64,000 nucleotides of DNA from Adenophora triphylla var. japonica (Eukaryota; Streptophyta; Magnoliopsida; Asterales; Campanulaceae). The position numbers and the translations under genes are program-made. The stretch's first letter is position 1. Every line of letters begins with the position of its first letter. The stretch is from positions 186,001 to 250,000 of the forward strand of contig JAFEMH010002603.1 in assembly GCA_022495995.1 (NCBI GenBank), given 5' to 3'. Below the pieces are notes generated by a model. It did no database searches. It was not told the origin of the DNA and was given only the letters and a program-made list of their open reading frames with translations. This document shows, in pieces, positions 1-11,548 of the stretch.

Positions 1-3000
1 CCATGTCGCATCGGGACTCCGTAAAACCAACGAGCTAATTGCTCGATGGTAACCGTAGCCGAAGGATCCACCGTGCTCGACGGGCCATGTGCCTCTTCCC
101 AACCTCGAGAAAGTCTTCAGTGCCCCCGCCACTATGGCATCATAAAACTCATCTCCCTCCTCAACTTCTCCACAAAGATCGTGGCCAGCCTTCTTCAGAG
201 CCTCCTTCCACTTAGCTCGAGCTGAGTTATGCTCCTCGTTAAGCTCCTTCAAGAAAGAATCTTTATCAGCAAGAAGTTTGGTGACGGTGGCAAGCTCAAC
301 CTTAGTCCTCTCATGAGCAAGGCGCTCGCATCCCTCTCTCAAGTCACTTCCTTAAGTTTGGACTCAAGCTTCGAGGTCGGACAGGCCTTTATCTTCACCA
401 TCTCATCGCTTCATATGTATTGTCCAAGGTCGTTGTACTTCTCCTTCAAATCCGCAAGCTCTTTAGCCTTTTTGGAGTAATCTTGAAGGGCTTGTCTCTC
501 TCTCTCAATAGAAGCTCTCCAAGAGCTCTTCACCTGCTCGACCATCGTAAGATTCTGCATTTCAAAGAAACAGAAGAAGTGTTAGCTCGTGATTTGAGTG
601 GATCGAGTAAAGGGATAAGCAACTACAATGAAAGAGAAAATGACAAGTTACCTCACTACGAGCCATTCCAGAAGCGAGCGTAAAAATTCCTCGGGGTGAT
701 CCCCTTATCAAGAAATGGGCTAGAGATCGACATCTATTGCCCTCCTAACAATCACTTGGCCCAGGCTCATGTCGGGATAGCGACGGCTCAAGCCGTTAAA
801 CCCTTCCAAATGAGGAACATCACTCGCCTCTTCATCTTTTCATCCAGAGACTCCTTACCGGGAGGAAGGAAGGCCGCGGAGGCAATTGGCTCGAGGACAC
901 AGACTTGCCCTTCTCAGATCGGGACCTCTTTCTTCGAGCTTATAGGACGATCGTCCTCTTCCTCCATATCATCTTCATCAACGCTGACGACCAAGCAAAG
1001 GGCTAGCCCCCACCATCCCAGCCTCCAGAGGTCTCCATATCGGGTGTCTTGATTTGGCCTGAGCTCGACTTGCCCTTACCGACCTACGGGAATCATCACC
1101 TCCTTCATTGGCATCATTGGATTGGGTGCCGCTTTGCAAAGGGTCTTCCAGCTCGACCTCTTCCATCGGGATCATTCCAAGAACATCCTTCTAAGCAAAT
1201 TGTTCCTAGCAACAGCCTTCTCTCTCTCGCTCGCCTTAGCATTGGCACCCACGAGCCCTCTCGCTTTCCTCTTGTCGAAACCCCAACAATACGCACCATA
1301 TTTGCTTCTTGTTCGGGAGTTAAAACTACACGACATCAAAAGAATCAAGTGTTAGCTCGACGATTCAAAACAGTCCTACGAGTAAATCATCGACGAGGTA
1401 ATTGATACAATTCAAAGCAAGCCTATGTACGAATTGAATAACTCTACATACGAGCAAAGTAATTTGATAAAGAGTTGCAACTCAAAATAGTTCTATGTAC
1501 GAGCTAACTAAGTTCTACATACGAGCGTACAACGGACGATCTAAGAGTTGTATATGCAGCTAAAAATAACGCTATGTGCCAATGATAAGTTACTTCATGC
1601 AAGTTAACAATGGACGAGCTAATGAATGCAGTCAAATAAATCCTTACCACCAACATGCTCTCCGCGGTCTTTGCAAGCAATTTTCATTCTTCCGACAAAA
1701 TTGACAGCTTCTCCTTCAACCTACCCAAGGAATGAGTAACCCAAACCGGATATACCGGCCTCTCAATACAGAACAAGGGGTTCCACCACTCCATCCCCCG
1801 TGCATCATCCCACTTGGATGTAGTTATACTTGGTTGTCCCTAACACCTCCCAGCCTAACGGGTCTTTTCGCGACCAACGCACACAACTTCCTATACAAGG
1901 TCTCGGTGCCATGGAGGCTCCCAAAGAGTTTTCCTCGTCAATAGTGTCGACTCACTACCCGGCAAGGGGAACTCCCATCCCAAATTACTCTCTACAAATA
2001 CCACATAGGAATTCCAAATGCTATGTTTGTTGGGAAGGTTGGCAAACAATTTTGGAGAATTGGGTTTGGAAGGAGTACTAATCCCCCAATCCGCCTTGTC
2101 GAGCTTTGGAGCGAAAAATTCTTTGAAGACTCTCATGCAAGGTTCATGGCCTAGAAACTCCGCATACCATGGCAAAGCACACTAGTACTCTACAAGTGTT
2201 GGCCCTAAGTCAAGAGGAAGAGCATCCATGCACTCCGTAAACTCGTTGATGAAGGGATCTAAGGGCAACCTCAACCCCGCCTCAAACTCGTCCATAAAAG
2301 AAGGCCACCCTAGTGGTATCGTAGTGAAGCCGGTACGGAACTTGGCCATAAAGTCCGCCTTACTAAGGATGGTTATCCTATAATCCGCTCTACTTACTCC
2401 ACGTAAATCATAAATCATATTGTATCGGGACTCCATATTCTTCTTCCCTCGAAGAGGCCTACTGGGTATATATCCTCTCTCATTCTTCCCTAAGCATAAA
2501 TGCAGGAGCCAAACGCATTCACAATTCGGGGGCCTAAGAGGTCGAAGCAGATTTCCTTCTTGAGTTGTCATATCTCGTACAAGAAGAAGGAGAAACAGGG
2601 AGTCAGCCCTATGATCACATTCGGGCCGACCTACCTAAGGGCGACCTAAACTCCCCGGAAAACCTATTCTATTTCTAAGGAAGGAGGGCTTTTGGACGTC
2701 CCTAACATAAAACAAGGTAATATGGTCAAGCTCATGGAATAAATGAAAGCGACAACAGTTGAGTCGTCAATCACCACATTCTCAATTTCTCCTACAATGG
2801 GCAGTCCTATCTCAGTGTAATTCAACCCCCAACTAGTCAAAATGGAGGCGCACTCATCTAAGGACATCACTCTCCACTCACCGTTCACATTCTTGCATGC
2901 CCTACTAAGCTACAAGACAAGAGCCTATACCAAGCTCCCGGTTCACTACTAAAGGTCCTAGCCATGGCGGAATTGAACACAAAGCGTAAATTAAAGCCCT

Positions 3001-3130
3001 AAAACAAAAATACAAGGGAAATACCTCAATTGATCAAGAAAGGAAGTTCGTTGCTGAAGCCGAGAGCTGAATTGAAATCTTGCTGAAATCCCTTGATTAT
3101 CGCCGGAGAAGAAGAAGTTCTAGAGCAGTA
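1..3130 (-). pseudogene. Antisense gene of a Tat-clade retrotransposon, decayed
   Basis: Minus-strand coding pieces lie inside an element whose LTR points the other way. The best piece (2571-2182) contains GFTTIPLGWPSFMDEFEAGL and LPLDPFINEF, which resemble the plant 'putative gypsy-type transposon' domain (PF04195-like). Another piece (2888-2664) begins MNGEWRVMSLDECASIL. Near 560-60 a lysine/glutamate-rich coiled-coil-like stretch (RTKVELATVTKLLADKDSF) is open but frameshifted near 350. A possible first exon ends at a GT donor at 3024 and an acceptor lies near 3010-3000, followed by an ATG near 2966. Several stops and frameshifts make it non-functional. Extra antisense genes of this kind are known from Tat/Ogre/Retand elements. 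The function of the product is unknown; assignment to that clade is an inference from domain type plus orientation. Confidence 0.6.
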
Positions 3131-3156
3131 AAAGTTCTAAACGAAGAGGAATTTCT

Positions 3157-3165
3157 CTATTTATA
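3157..3165 (-). promoter_or_regulatory. TATA box of the antisense retroelement gene
   Basis: The minus strand reads TATAAATAG, about 35 bp before a pyrimidine/purine-mixed 5'-UTR-like stretch (3130-3025) and upstream of the antisense coding pieces. This suggests that the antisense gene had its own promoter. No transcript data are available. Confidence 0.4.
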
Positions 3166-3319
3166 TTTTCCTAAATTTGGAAGGGGAAAAGAAAATCAAA
3201 ATTAATTTTCCAAAATTAAAGATTGAGGCGGTTTTCGAGAAGGAGTTCCAAACGTCGAATCTGTAATCATTACTAAAACCGGCGCTCCTTCATCTCCAAC
3301 CGTTCATCACCAACGATCG

Positions 3320-4092
3320 TGATGTTGCCACGTCATCATAGTCGACCTACTTCAAAGACTAGTATCGACCTTCGAGTAAAGCAATTTTTGGCAAAGAAAT
3401 CTTCTTAACTTCCAAGTCGACGAAGTCAACTCGAAAGTTGGGGCCACCGGACATACCAAAAGTGTCGAGTTGGGCCAAACGAGTAAAGCCCAATCACGTA
3501 TAACATTGGCACCCACATTCTCAATGAGACCGATCCACCGTAACAAGGCCCACGCGCCCATCTCACACATCGGGCCGACTAAGCCCACGGTCCGACTTAC
3601 GTGTCCCGACCTAACTTAGTCCGACCTCATGATCCATGCTACAATTCGGTACGAACCATGCTCTACCCGACAGGCCAGTCGACCATTCCACGAGCGGCGA
3701 CCTCGACCTAACTCGGCCAGTGACGACCTCGACACTTGCCGGCTTATTTGGTTAATCAATGCTCACAACTACATCCCTACAAATCAGGGACCGTTATAGA
3801 CACGTGCCCACGACCAAGTAACTGCCGCTATAATCTCGGAGGACATGTTGCCTCCCCAAAAATACATCACTCTTGCCTATAAATACTTCATCACTACCAA
3901 ACGGTGAAAGATAACTGCCATTTTGTATTCTGAGTTCATTATTCAATACATTTTGTGCTATATACAACTGTGATCTTACTCTCACGTCCGAGCGTCTTCG
4001 CCGGAGACACATCCGGCTAGTCGTGGGTTCTGTTTTCAGGTCAAGAAGCCAGGTGATCAGTCCTGCCACGTGGAGGAAGATTGATAAGCACA
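3320..4092 (+). repeat. 3' LTR of Tat/Ogre-like Ty3-gypsy element
   Basis: A plus-strand LTR-like unit with a TATA box (CTATAAATA, 3877-3885) followed by a leader with the GTCTTCGCCGG...CCGGCTAGTC motif (about 3986-4022), which is typical of Tat-clade LTRs. It ends near GATAAGCACA at 4092. The 5' boundary (TGATGTTGCC at 3320) is a guess, because no clear purine tract precedes it and the partner LTR lies outside the window. A purine-rich run (GGAAGGGGAAAAGAAAA, about 3179-3195) might instead mark an earlier LTR start. Confidence 0.5.
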
Positions 4093-4747
4093 TTTCCTGT
4101 AGCATCATCGCTAAATATTTGAGAAATATAAATAACTTTGCTTTAATTTGTATGATTCTTTTGTAATTATATTTAACTAATGTTGCTCCCTCCCGAAACA
4201 TAAAATTTCTGGATCTAGACACTGATTTGAGGGTTTAACAAAAGTTATCTGATGTGGTCTGGTAAAGGGTTATGTCTACCATGTCATAAGCAATGACCAT
4301 GTATGTCCACGTGAATAATAAATCTACTTGTACCAAACAAACAGCTGTGAGTTAGATCACTACATGCCATCCATATGCACTAAAGTACAAACCAAGCAAA
4401 TGAAAAGAAACTTCATTTACGGATTAGATGGAATTAAATCATTAGTCAATCCCCCGTTGCTGATAATGTCATGAACAATCAATCAATTTATTATAAATTA
4501 ATTTGATCCACCAAAATTTGTAATTGCAATTACTTTGATAATAATCATCCTTAGGTATGCATTTACCGGCCGCGAAGCAAATGTTAATTGGTACATGGAG
4601 CAGTTGCAGCAGTAATGTTGTTGTAGTATAAGAGTCTTGAGCCAAGATTTGGCTATATCTGACTTTTTATTGAGCGGTAGAGATTTAATGGATAAAAGGT
4701 GAGACCATCAACAGACTTGTTTAACCCGTAAATCTCTACTGCACGTA
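4093..4747. other. Intergenic sequence without recognisable features
   Basis: AT-rich sequence between the gypsy LTR and the copia target site. I see no open frame, RNA gene or repeat end. It would originally have joined directly to the DVL promoter region at 10847. Confidence 0.5.
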
Positions 4748-4752
4748 TCTAG
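4748..4752. repeat. Copia target-site duplication (left)
   Basis: TCTAG directly before the left LTR; identical to 10842-10846 after the right LTR. Confidence 0.95.
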
Positions 4753-5466
4753 TGTTGGAATATTTGGAAAATATTAGGGTGTGAATTGAAAAGTCAAAGG
4801 TGTAAAATCGAAAAGACACGACTGTTCAAATTCTTTGAACTGCTCGGCCGAGCAAGGCATAAGCCTCAGCCGAGCATGACAGACTGTAAAACTATCATCC
4901 TCTGTTGACCTCTGCTCGGGCGAGTCACCAAAGTGCTCGGCCGAGCAACTTGCCTGTGCTCGGGCGAGGCACCAATGGTGCTCGGCCGAGCAGATGCTGT
5001 CCGTTCAGATTAAAGTCTGAATAGGTGCCAGCTTGAAAGGGTGTGACTTTTGTGGAAAAATCACAACTGATCTGGCTTGATTCTACCCTATATATAGAAA
5101 CCCCTATTCCTTCATTCAGTCATCAAGTAATCCAACAAAGTTGTTATCAAATCAAACACAAGAATCCAATTCTCTTTCTCCCTCATTCAAAAGTGTTCTT
5201 GATTCAAGTTCAAAGAGTTCGTTCTTCTTTTTGTCAAAGTTGAAGACTAAGAGCAAGTCTTATTTTGGTTCGCCCGTCAAGGTTAGTTAAAGTGCACACT
5301 AACTCTTGGTAAAAGCGTTGTATCTTGGGAGACATTCGCCATCGATCCGTTTGCACAATTACGGAGGCGAAATATTGTCTTAAGGAGATTTGCTTCGGCA
5401 TACCTCGCTTTAATCTCCTTCATCTGATTTTCGTATTGAAGATATCTAAACATATACTTTACAACA
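4753..5466 (+). repeat. Copia 5' LTR
   Basis: 714 bp. U3 holds a cluster of GC-rich palindromes (4841-4992). TATA box CTATATATAG at 5088-5097. A stretch at 5368-5384 is complementary to the sequence just after the LTR. Confidence 0.95.
4841..4992. promoter_or_regulatory. Array of TGCTCGGCCGAGCA palindromes in U3
   Basis: The perfect 14-bp palindrome TGCTCGGCCGAGCA occurs at 4841-4854, 4934-4947 and 4979-4992. Degenerate forms are at 4864-4876, 4913-4924 and 4957-4968. They lie 100-250 bp before the TATA box, where U3 enhancers of plant copia elements usually sit. The same array is present in the right LTR (about 10216-10366). Confidence 0.75.
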
Positions 5467-5486
5467 ATCTTAAGACAATATTTTCG
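5368..5486 (+). other. Stem between U5 and the primer-binding position
   Basis: CGAAATATTGTCTTAAG (5368-5384) is the reverse complement of CTTAAGACAATATTTTCG (5469-5486), apart from a one-base bulge. The right arm starts two bases after the LTR, where a tRNA primer site would normally be. No TGG-starting tRNA-complementary sequence is seen there. Confidence 0.7.
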
Positions 5487-5560
5487 AGGTATTTATTTTG
5501 AATTTTATCTTCTCTACTTCATCTTTTTCTTATTTGGATTTTCTGTTTTCGTAACAGAAA

Positions 5561-8500
5561 ATGGCTAATGGAAATGACTCCGTTAGTAGTGAGACTATTG
5601 CAACGAATACTAATGCAATAGGGAGTACGTCAAGTGCTAATCAACTCATGATGCCACCGGCCTCGCAGTACGAGAAACCGGAGAAGTTCAATGGGGCTGA
5701 TTTCAAACGTTGGCAACAGAAAATGTTGTTTTATCTCACAACGCTTGGACTAGTGAAATCTTACGGGAATAATGTCCCGTAGCGGCTGAAGGTGTAGTGG
5801 ACAAGGCTACATAAATGGCTATTGATGCATGGAAACATGCAGATTATCTATGCCGGAACTACATCTTGAATGGACTAGACAACACATTGTATAATGTGTA
5901 CTACTCCATTCAAACTGCAAAAGGACTTTGGGATTCTCTCGACAAGAAATACAAAACCGAAGATGCTGGAACAAAGAAGTTCTTTGTTGCAAAATTTTTG
6001 GATTTTAAAATGAATGATTCTAAAACTGTTATGAATCAGGTCGAAGAGATGCAAGTCCTATTGCATAATCTTGAAGCCGAAGGGATGCAATTGGGTGAGT
6101 CCTTCCAAGTTGCATGTATGATTGAGAAGTTGCCTCCTTCATGGAGAGACTTCAAAAACTATCTCAAGCACAAGCGCAAAGAGATGTCAATGGAAGATTT
6201 GCTAGTTCGTCTTCGCATTGAAGAAGACAATCGAAGTGCCGAAAAGAGAGCCAATGCACGAAACATGGAAGCGAAGGCTAACATGGTGGAAGAATCCCGA
6301 CCCAAGAACAACAAGAGGAAGCATGATGACTCTTCAAAGAAGAAGTCAAGTAATGACAGCAACAAACACTTCAAGTTCAAAGGGGACTGCTACAATTGTG
6401 GAAAAAGCGGTCATCGGGCAAAGGATTGTCGAAGCAAGAAGAAGAAGCCTCCCCAAGCAAACGTGACTGAAATAGATACTCTATCTGCGGGTGTCTCGGA
6501 TGTAAGTCTGTCTGCCGTTGTATGTGAAGCCAACTTGGTGTCAAACATCAAGGATTGGTGGGTGGACACCGGAGCCACTCGTCACATATGTGCCGACAAA
6601 AGCTTGTTTGCAGAATACAAGAAGATGGAACGCGAAGACTTTCTCTATATGGGAAATTCTGCAACTTCCAAGATTGAAGGCATTGGGAAGGTGATCTTGA
6701 AGTTCACATCGGGAAAGGAGCTTACTCTCAACGATGTGATGCATGTACCCGACATAAGAAAGAATTTAATTTCTGGTTCTTTACTTAGTAAGAAAGGCTT
6801 CAAAATTGTATTTGAATCTGATAAGTTTGTACTTACTAAGGGAGGCATGTATGTTGGAAAGGGATACTTGCTAGATGGCCTTTTTAAGGCAAATGCTGTT
6901 GTAGTGGACAAGAAGTCCACATACTTGTACCCTCAAGTGATGAATAAAATTGACAATTCTATTTACTTGTGCGAGTCTTCTAATTTATGGCATTTTTGTT
7001 TAGAACATGTGAATCGTGCTTCTTTGAGAAAGCTTGTTCGTTTAGGACTTATTCCAAAACTTGACTCAATGAAAGGTCACAAATGTGAAGTTTGTGTTGA
7101 AGCAAAGTTTTCAAAGAAACCTTTTAAACCAGTTGAAAGGACTAGCCAACTGTTGGGATTAATCCATAGTGATCTATGTGATTTAAAGTTTGTCCTAACT
7201 CGAGGCGGTAAGAAATACTTTATTACTTTTATTGACGATCGAAGTAGATATTGTTATGTCTATTTGCTAAGTAGTAAAGATGAAGCAATGGATGCTTTCA
7301 CTACTTACAAAACTGAAGTTGAAAATCAACTTGAAAAGTCAATTAAAATATTAAGGTCCGATAGGGGTGGTGAATATGAATCAACGGAATCTAGTAACCT
7401 ATGTTCCAAATTCGGTATCATTCATCAAACAATCCGCACCTTATACTCCGCAAAGAAATGGTGTTGTGAGAGGAAAAATAGAACTATCAAGGATATGGTT
7501 AATCGTATGCTTGGAAGTTCGGGCTACCACGTAACTTGTGGGGGAAGCGGTGTTGTCCGCTAACTTTGTGTTGATCCCACACAAGAAAACTGGTTCTATA
7601 CCATATGAATTGTGGAAAGGAAGAAAGCCTTCCTATAAATTTCTCAAAGTGTGGGGGGTGTCTCGCAAAGGTTGCCGTTCCACCTCCTAAACGATCAAAG
7701 TTAGGACCTAAGACCGTTGACTGTGTATTTATTGGATATGCAATGAATAGCAGCACAGGCATGCATTCTTAGTACACAAATCAAGTAAATGACATTCATG
7801 TCAATACAATAATTGAATCTCGTGACGCTGAATTTTTTGAGGACGTGTTCCCTATGAAAAAGGATATTTGTGAAAATACTCCTAAGAGACCACGTGAAAA
7901 CACTTCTGAAAACAATGAGGATGTTGAACCAAGAAGAAGCAAGAGAGCTAAAATTGCTAAAACTTTTGGTCCAGATTTTATCTCTAACTTTATGATTGAA
8001 GATGAGCCTCAATCATTTAAGAAAGTCATGGACAACTCTGAATCCACATTCTGGAAAGAAGCTGTAAATAGTGAGATTGAATCCATTTTAAGTAACAACA
8101 CTTGGCAAGTGGTTGATCTTCCAAAGGGTTCTAAACCAATAGGATGCAAATGGATTATCAAAAAGAAATTAAGACCGGATGGTTCCGTGGACAAATACAA
8201 GGCTCGTCTTGTTGCAAAAGGATATCGTCAAATGGAAGGATTTGACTTCTTTGACACATACTCTCCTGTTATAAAAATAACTTCAATTCGAATCTTAATA
8301 GCCATTGCAGCTTTGTATAATCTGCATATACATCAAATGGATGTAAAAACTGCATTTTTGAATGGTGATTTGAATGAAGAAATTTACATGGAGCAGCCTG
8401 AAGGTTTCAAAGTAAAAGGACAAGAGCACAAGGTATGCAAACTTGTTAAGTCCTTGTATGGCTTGAAGCAAGCTCCTAAACAATGGCATGAGAAATTTGA

Positions 8501-9549
8501 CAATGTCATGATTAGGAATGGTTTTATCACAAATGAATGTGATAAATGTGTATACTCAAAGAAATTTGGTAACACATATGTATTTGTTTGTTTATATGTA
8601 GATGACATGCTCATATTTGGTCATGACATTGATGTTATAAATAAAACAAAGAAAATGTTTATCAATAACTTTGATATGAAAGATATGGGTGAAAGCGTAT
8701 GTAATCTTGGGAATGAAAGTCTCAAGAACATCCAATGGAATTAGTTTATCTCAAACACATTATGTTGATAAAATGATTGAGAGATTTAATTCTCATGGAA
8801 TTAAAGAAACTAATAATCCATTTCTACCCCATATAGTTCTTCATAAGAATACTGGGAATGCAAAGCAACAGTTAGAGTATTCTCAAATCATTGGAAGCCT
8901 AATGTACTTGATGCAGTGCACAAGGCCGGATATAGCTTATGCTGTAAGTAAGCTGAGTCGTTTTACTAGTAATCCTAATAATGAGCATTGGAATGCATTA
9001 TTAAGAGTTTTAGGATACATAAAACGAACTAGAGAGTATTCATTGCACTATAGCAATTATCCTCCAGTAGTTGAAGGATATAGTGATGCAAATTGGATAT
9101 CTGATACAGATGAATCCAAGTCTACTAGTGGCTATGTATTTACTCTCGGTGGAGGTGCCATATCATGGAAATCTTCTAAGCAAACATGTATAGCTCGATC
9201 AACGATGGAATCTGAGTTTATTGCTTTAGATAAAGCTGCTGAAGAAGCCGAATGGCTTAGACACTTTTTAGAAGATATTCATCTATGGCCAAAATCCGTG
9301 CCTGCTATATGTATACACTGTGATAATCAAGCAGCTATAACAAGGGCGGAGAATTTTATATACAACGGCAAATCTCGACACATACGTCGTAGACATAACA
9401 CCGTTAGACAGTTACTCTCCAACGGAACGATATCGATTGATTTCGTGCGATCAAAGGATAACCTAGCGGATCCATTTACTAAAGGTTTATCTAAGGAGAG
9501 AATAAACTGTGCATCGGAAGAAATGGGGCTAAAGCCTAAACAAATATAA
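5561..9549 (+). pseudogene. Copia gag-pol polyprotein gene, disrupted
   Basis: Reading starts with ATG at 5561 (MANGNDSVSSE). Gag: UBN2-like region to about 6380, then a CCHC knuckle (CYNCGKSGHRAKDC, about 6390-6431). Protease: WWVDTGATRHI near 6556. Integrase: HKCEVCVEAKF near 7078 and DRGGEYEST near 7360. RT: KYKARLVAKGYRQ near 8192, QMDVKTAFLNGDL near 8334 and the catalytic LYVDDM near 8590. RNase [14 protein letters not shown] near 9117 and [12 protein letters not shown] near 9203. Lesions: TAG at 5780, TAA at about 5812, frameshifts near 7445, 7525 and 7660, a TAG near 7770 and a frameshift near 8690. Product domains are certain; the copy is inactive. Confidence 0.93.
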
Positions 9550-10118
9550 ATCAACTTGATGGAAACCTAACCTGGCGACTGGAGATCCCACGGACTAGGT
9601 TCAATAGGAAAAACAAGTCATGATTGATTTGAGGGAAGCACTTGGAAGTTTATTTTCATCCCATTTCTATATATGATGCAAAAGTGCTGCCTACAAATTG
9701 GTAGAGGTTAAGCTATTGCTTTTAATGATGACTATATCTTGTTAATTAGTACAAGTGGGGTAATGTAGGATACTCTTTATAGCACATCACCTATGTTAGT
9801 GTGAACATGGCCGGTTCGTTGAGAATTTTACTTAGGCAAATTCTCTAAAGCACTCGCAGAACCAAGAAAGTTCAGGGCCGAAATAATGAACACAATAGAG
9901 AACCAAAATCTGATATGAGATTTAAATGTGTTTGGTCTATTGTTTAAGCTTACAATAACGTCTGACAGTTCAATACGTTACGTACACTGATCAGCTAAGT
10001 AAGCTCGATAGATTCTTACTAAAGAAGGTTCAAAGCGAAAGCCACCTATCTTGATGCATTTACTTCTCAGCTATGCTCTTCTTCTTCTTTCTTTTCCGTG
10101 TCGACTTCTTCCTTTCAT

Positions 10119-10127
10119 GTGGGGGAT
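10119..10127 (+). other. Copia polypurine tract
   Basis: GTGGGGGAT directly before the right LTR, the expected plus-strand primer of reverse transcription. Confidence 0.85.
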
Positions 10128-10841
10128 TGTTGGAATATTGGAAAAATATTAGGGTGTGAATTGAAAAATCAAAGGTGTAAAATCGAAAAGACACGACTGT
10201 TCAAATTCTTTGAACTGCTCGGCCGAGCAAGGCATAAGCCTCGACCGAGCATGACAGACCAGAAACTATCATCCTCTGTTGGCCTCTGCTCGGGAGAGTC
10301 ACCAAAGTGCTCGGCCGAGCAACTTACCTGTGCTCGGGCGAGGCACCAATGGTGCTCGGCCGAGCAGATGCTGTCCGTTCAGATTAAAGTCTGAATAGGT
10401 GCCAGCTTGAAAGGGTGTGACTTTTGTGGAAAAATCACAACTGATCTGGCTTGATTCTACCCTATATATAGAAACCCCTATTCCTTCATTCAGTTATCAA
10501 GTAATCCAACAAAGTTGTTTTCAAATCAAACACAAGAATCCAATTCTCTTTCTCCCTTGTTCAAAAGTGTTCTCGATTCAAGTTCATAGAGTTCGTTCTT
10601 CTTTTTGTCAAAGTTGAAGACTAAGAGCAAGTCTTATTTTGGTTCGCCCGTCAAGGTTAGTTAAAGTGCACACTAACTCTTGGTAAAAAGCGTTGTATCT
10701 TGGGAGACATTCGTCATCGATCCGTTTGCACAATTACGGAGGCGAAATATTGTCTTAAGGAGATTTGCTTCGGCATACCTCGCTTTAATCTCCTTCATCT
10801 GATTTTCGTATTGAAGATATCTAAACATATACTTTACAACA
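10128..10841 (+). repeat. Copia 3' LTR
   Basis: 714 bp, with the same ends, palindrome array and TATA (about 10461-10470) as the left LTR. Followed by TCTAG (10842-10846). Confidence 0.95.
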
Positions 10842-10846
10842 TCTAG

Positions 10847-11395
10847 AAAAGAAAGTGTGGACAAATTCACATTACCACAGCAGTGTGCTGTTACAGGTCG
10901 TGTATATCATCAAACAATACATATACGGTGTAGCATCTAGTTGCAATCTAGGGAGACTGCAACAATAATTGTGCATAGAACATATAACGAGTTGATAAGT
11001 GACAACGTTGCATGGATTAACTTGTTTTAACTTTTAAGGAATCACGAACAGTCCAAGTCTTGAAAAATTTCTGGTCCCACAATTACAAATAATGGGGAAG
11101 TTAAGTTATCCTGATAAATAGATGGCCCTCTTGGGGCATGACTATGTTTCTTAGTAAAGGCCCCACCAAGCCTTCTGCTTGCTGCCTACTTGGGACATCT
11201 TCCTTTCCACGGTATCCCTATATATTACTCACTTTTTCTTACCTGTATGTGCATGAACACTGCTCCAAGAAATTCTAACCATTAAGCTATTCTTGCAAGT
11301 CTACAATTACTATTAATTAGCGAAAATTAGAAACGGAGCTTAGAAAAGACGAGTGGAAGAGGAAGGGATCATCAAGACAAGACAAAACAAATGAT
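10847..11395 (+). promoter_or_regulatory. Upstream region of the DVL-like gene
   Basis: About 550 bp between the copia LTR and the DVL start. A TATA-like CTATATATTA sits at 11219-11228, about 170 bp before the ATG. The 5' leader contains a two-codon upstream frame ATG ATA TGA at 11391-11399 whose stop overlaps the main start at 11396. Confidence 0.6.
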
Positions 11396-11548
11396 ATGAA
11401 GATGGAAAGAAGAGATAATGATGACAACAATGGAGAAGGCAGTAAGAGAAAGATAGCAGCATGTAAAGGTTGGTGCCTCAGAGAGCAACGAGGTAGACTC
11501 TACATTGTCAGAAGATGCGTTGTTATGCTTTTGTGTTGGCATGATTAA
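11396..11548 (+). CDS. DVL/ROTUNDIFOLIA4-like small polypeptide
   Basis: An intact 50-residue intronless frame, too short for ordinary ORF cut-offs. The N-terminus ([20 protein letters not shown]) is charged and variable. The C-terminus holds the family signature, ending [12 protein letters not shown] after [11 protein letters not shown]. Members of the DVL/RTFL family are plant-specific membrane-associated micro-proteins whose overexpression reduces polar cell growth and alters leaf and fruit shape; the hydrophobic CVVMLLC segment fits membrane association. The start at 11396 is preferred; 11402 is an in-frame alternative. A minimal uORF overlaps the start. Codon structure is undamaged, so this is probably a live gene, now with a copia element 550 bp upstream and a hAT element 250 bp downstream. 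Confidence 0.93.
   Translation: MKMERRDNDDNNGEGSKRKIAACKGWCLREQRGRLYIVRRCVVMLLCWHD

Larger units (their letters stand above)
4753..10841 (+). mobile_element. Full-length Ty1-copia LTR retrotransposon, coding-dead
   Basis: A 6,089-bp element flanked by a perfect TCTAG duplication. LTRs of 714 bp begin TGTTGG and end CAACA. Domains run Gag, protease, integrase, RT, RNase H, the Ty1-copia order. The two LTRs differ at about 20 positions by my hand comparison (about 97% identity), so insertion is fairly recent. The coding region carries at least seven stops or frameshifts, so the copy cannot be autonomous. Confidence 0.95.

Noticed and set aside
229..1405. Several plus-strand frames of 60-118 codons
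   Set aside because: They lie opposite the antisense retroelement gene and show no recognisable domain; shadows.
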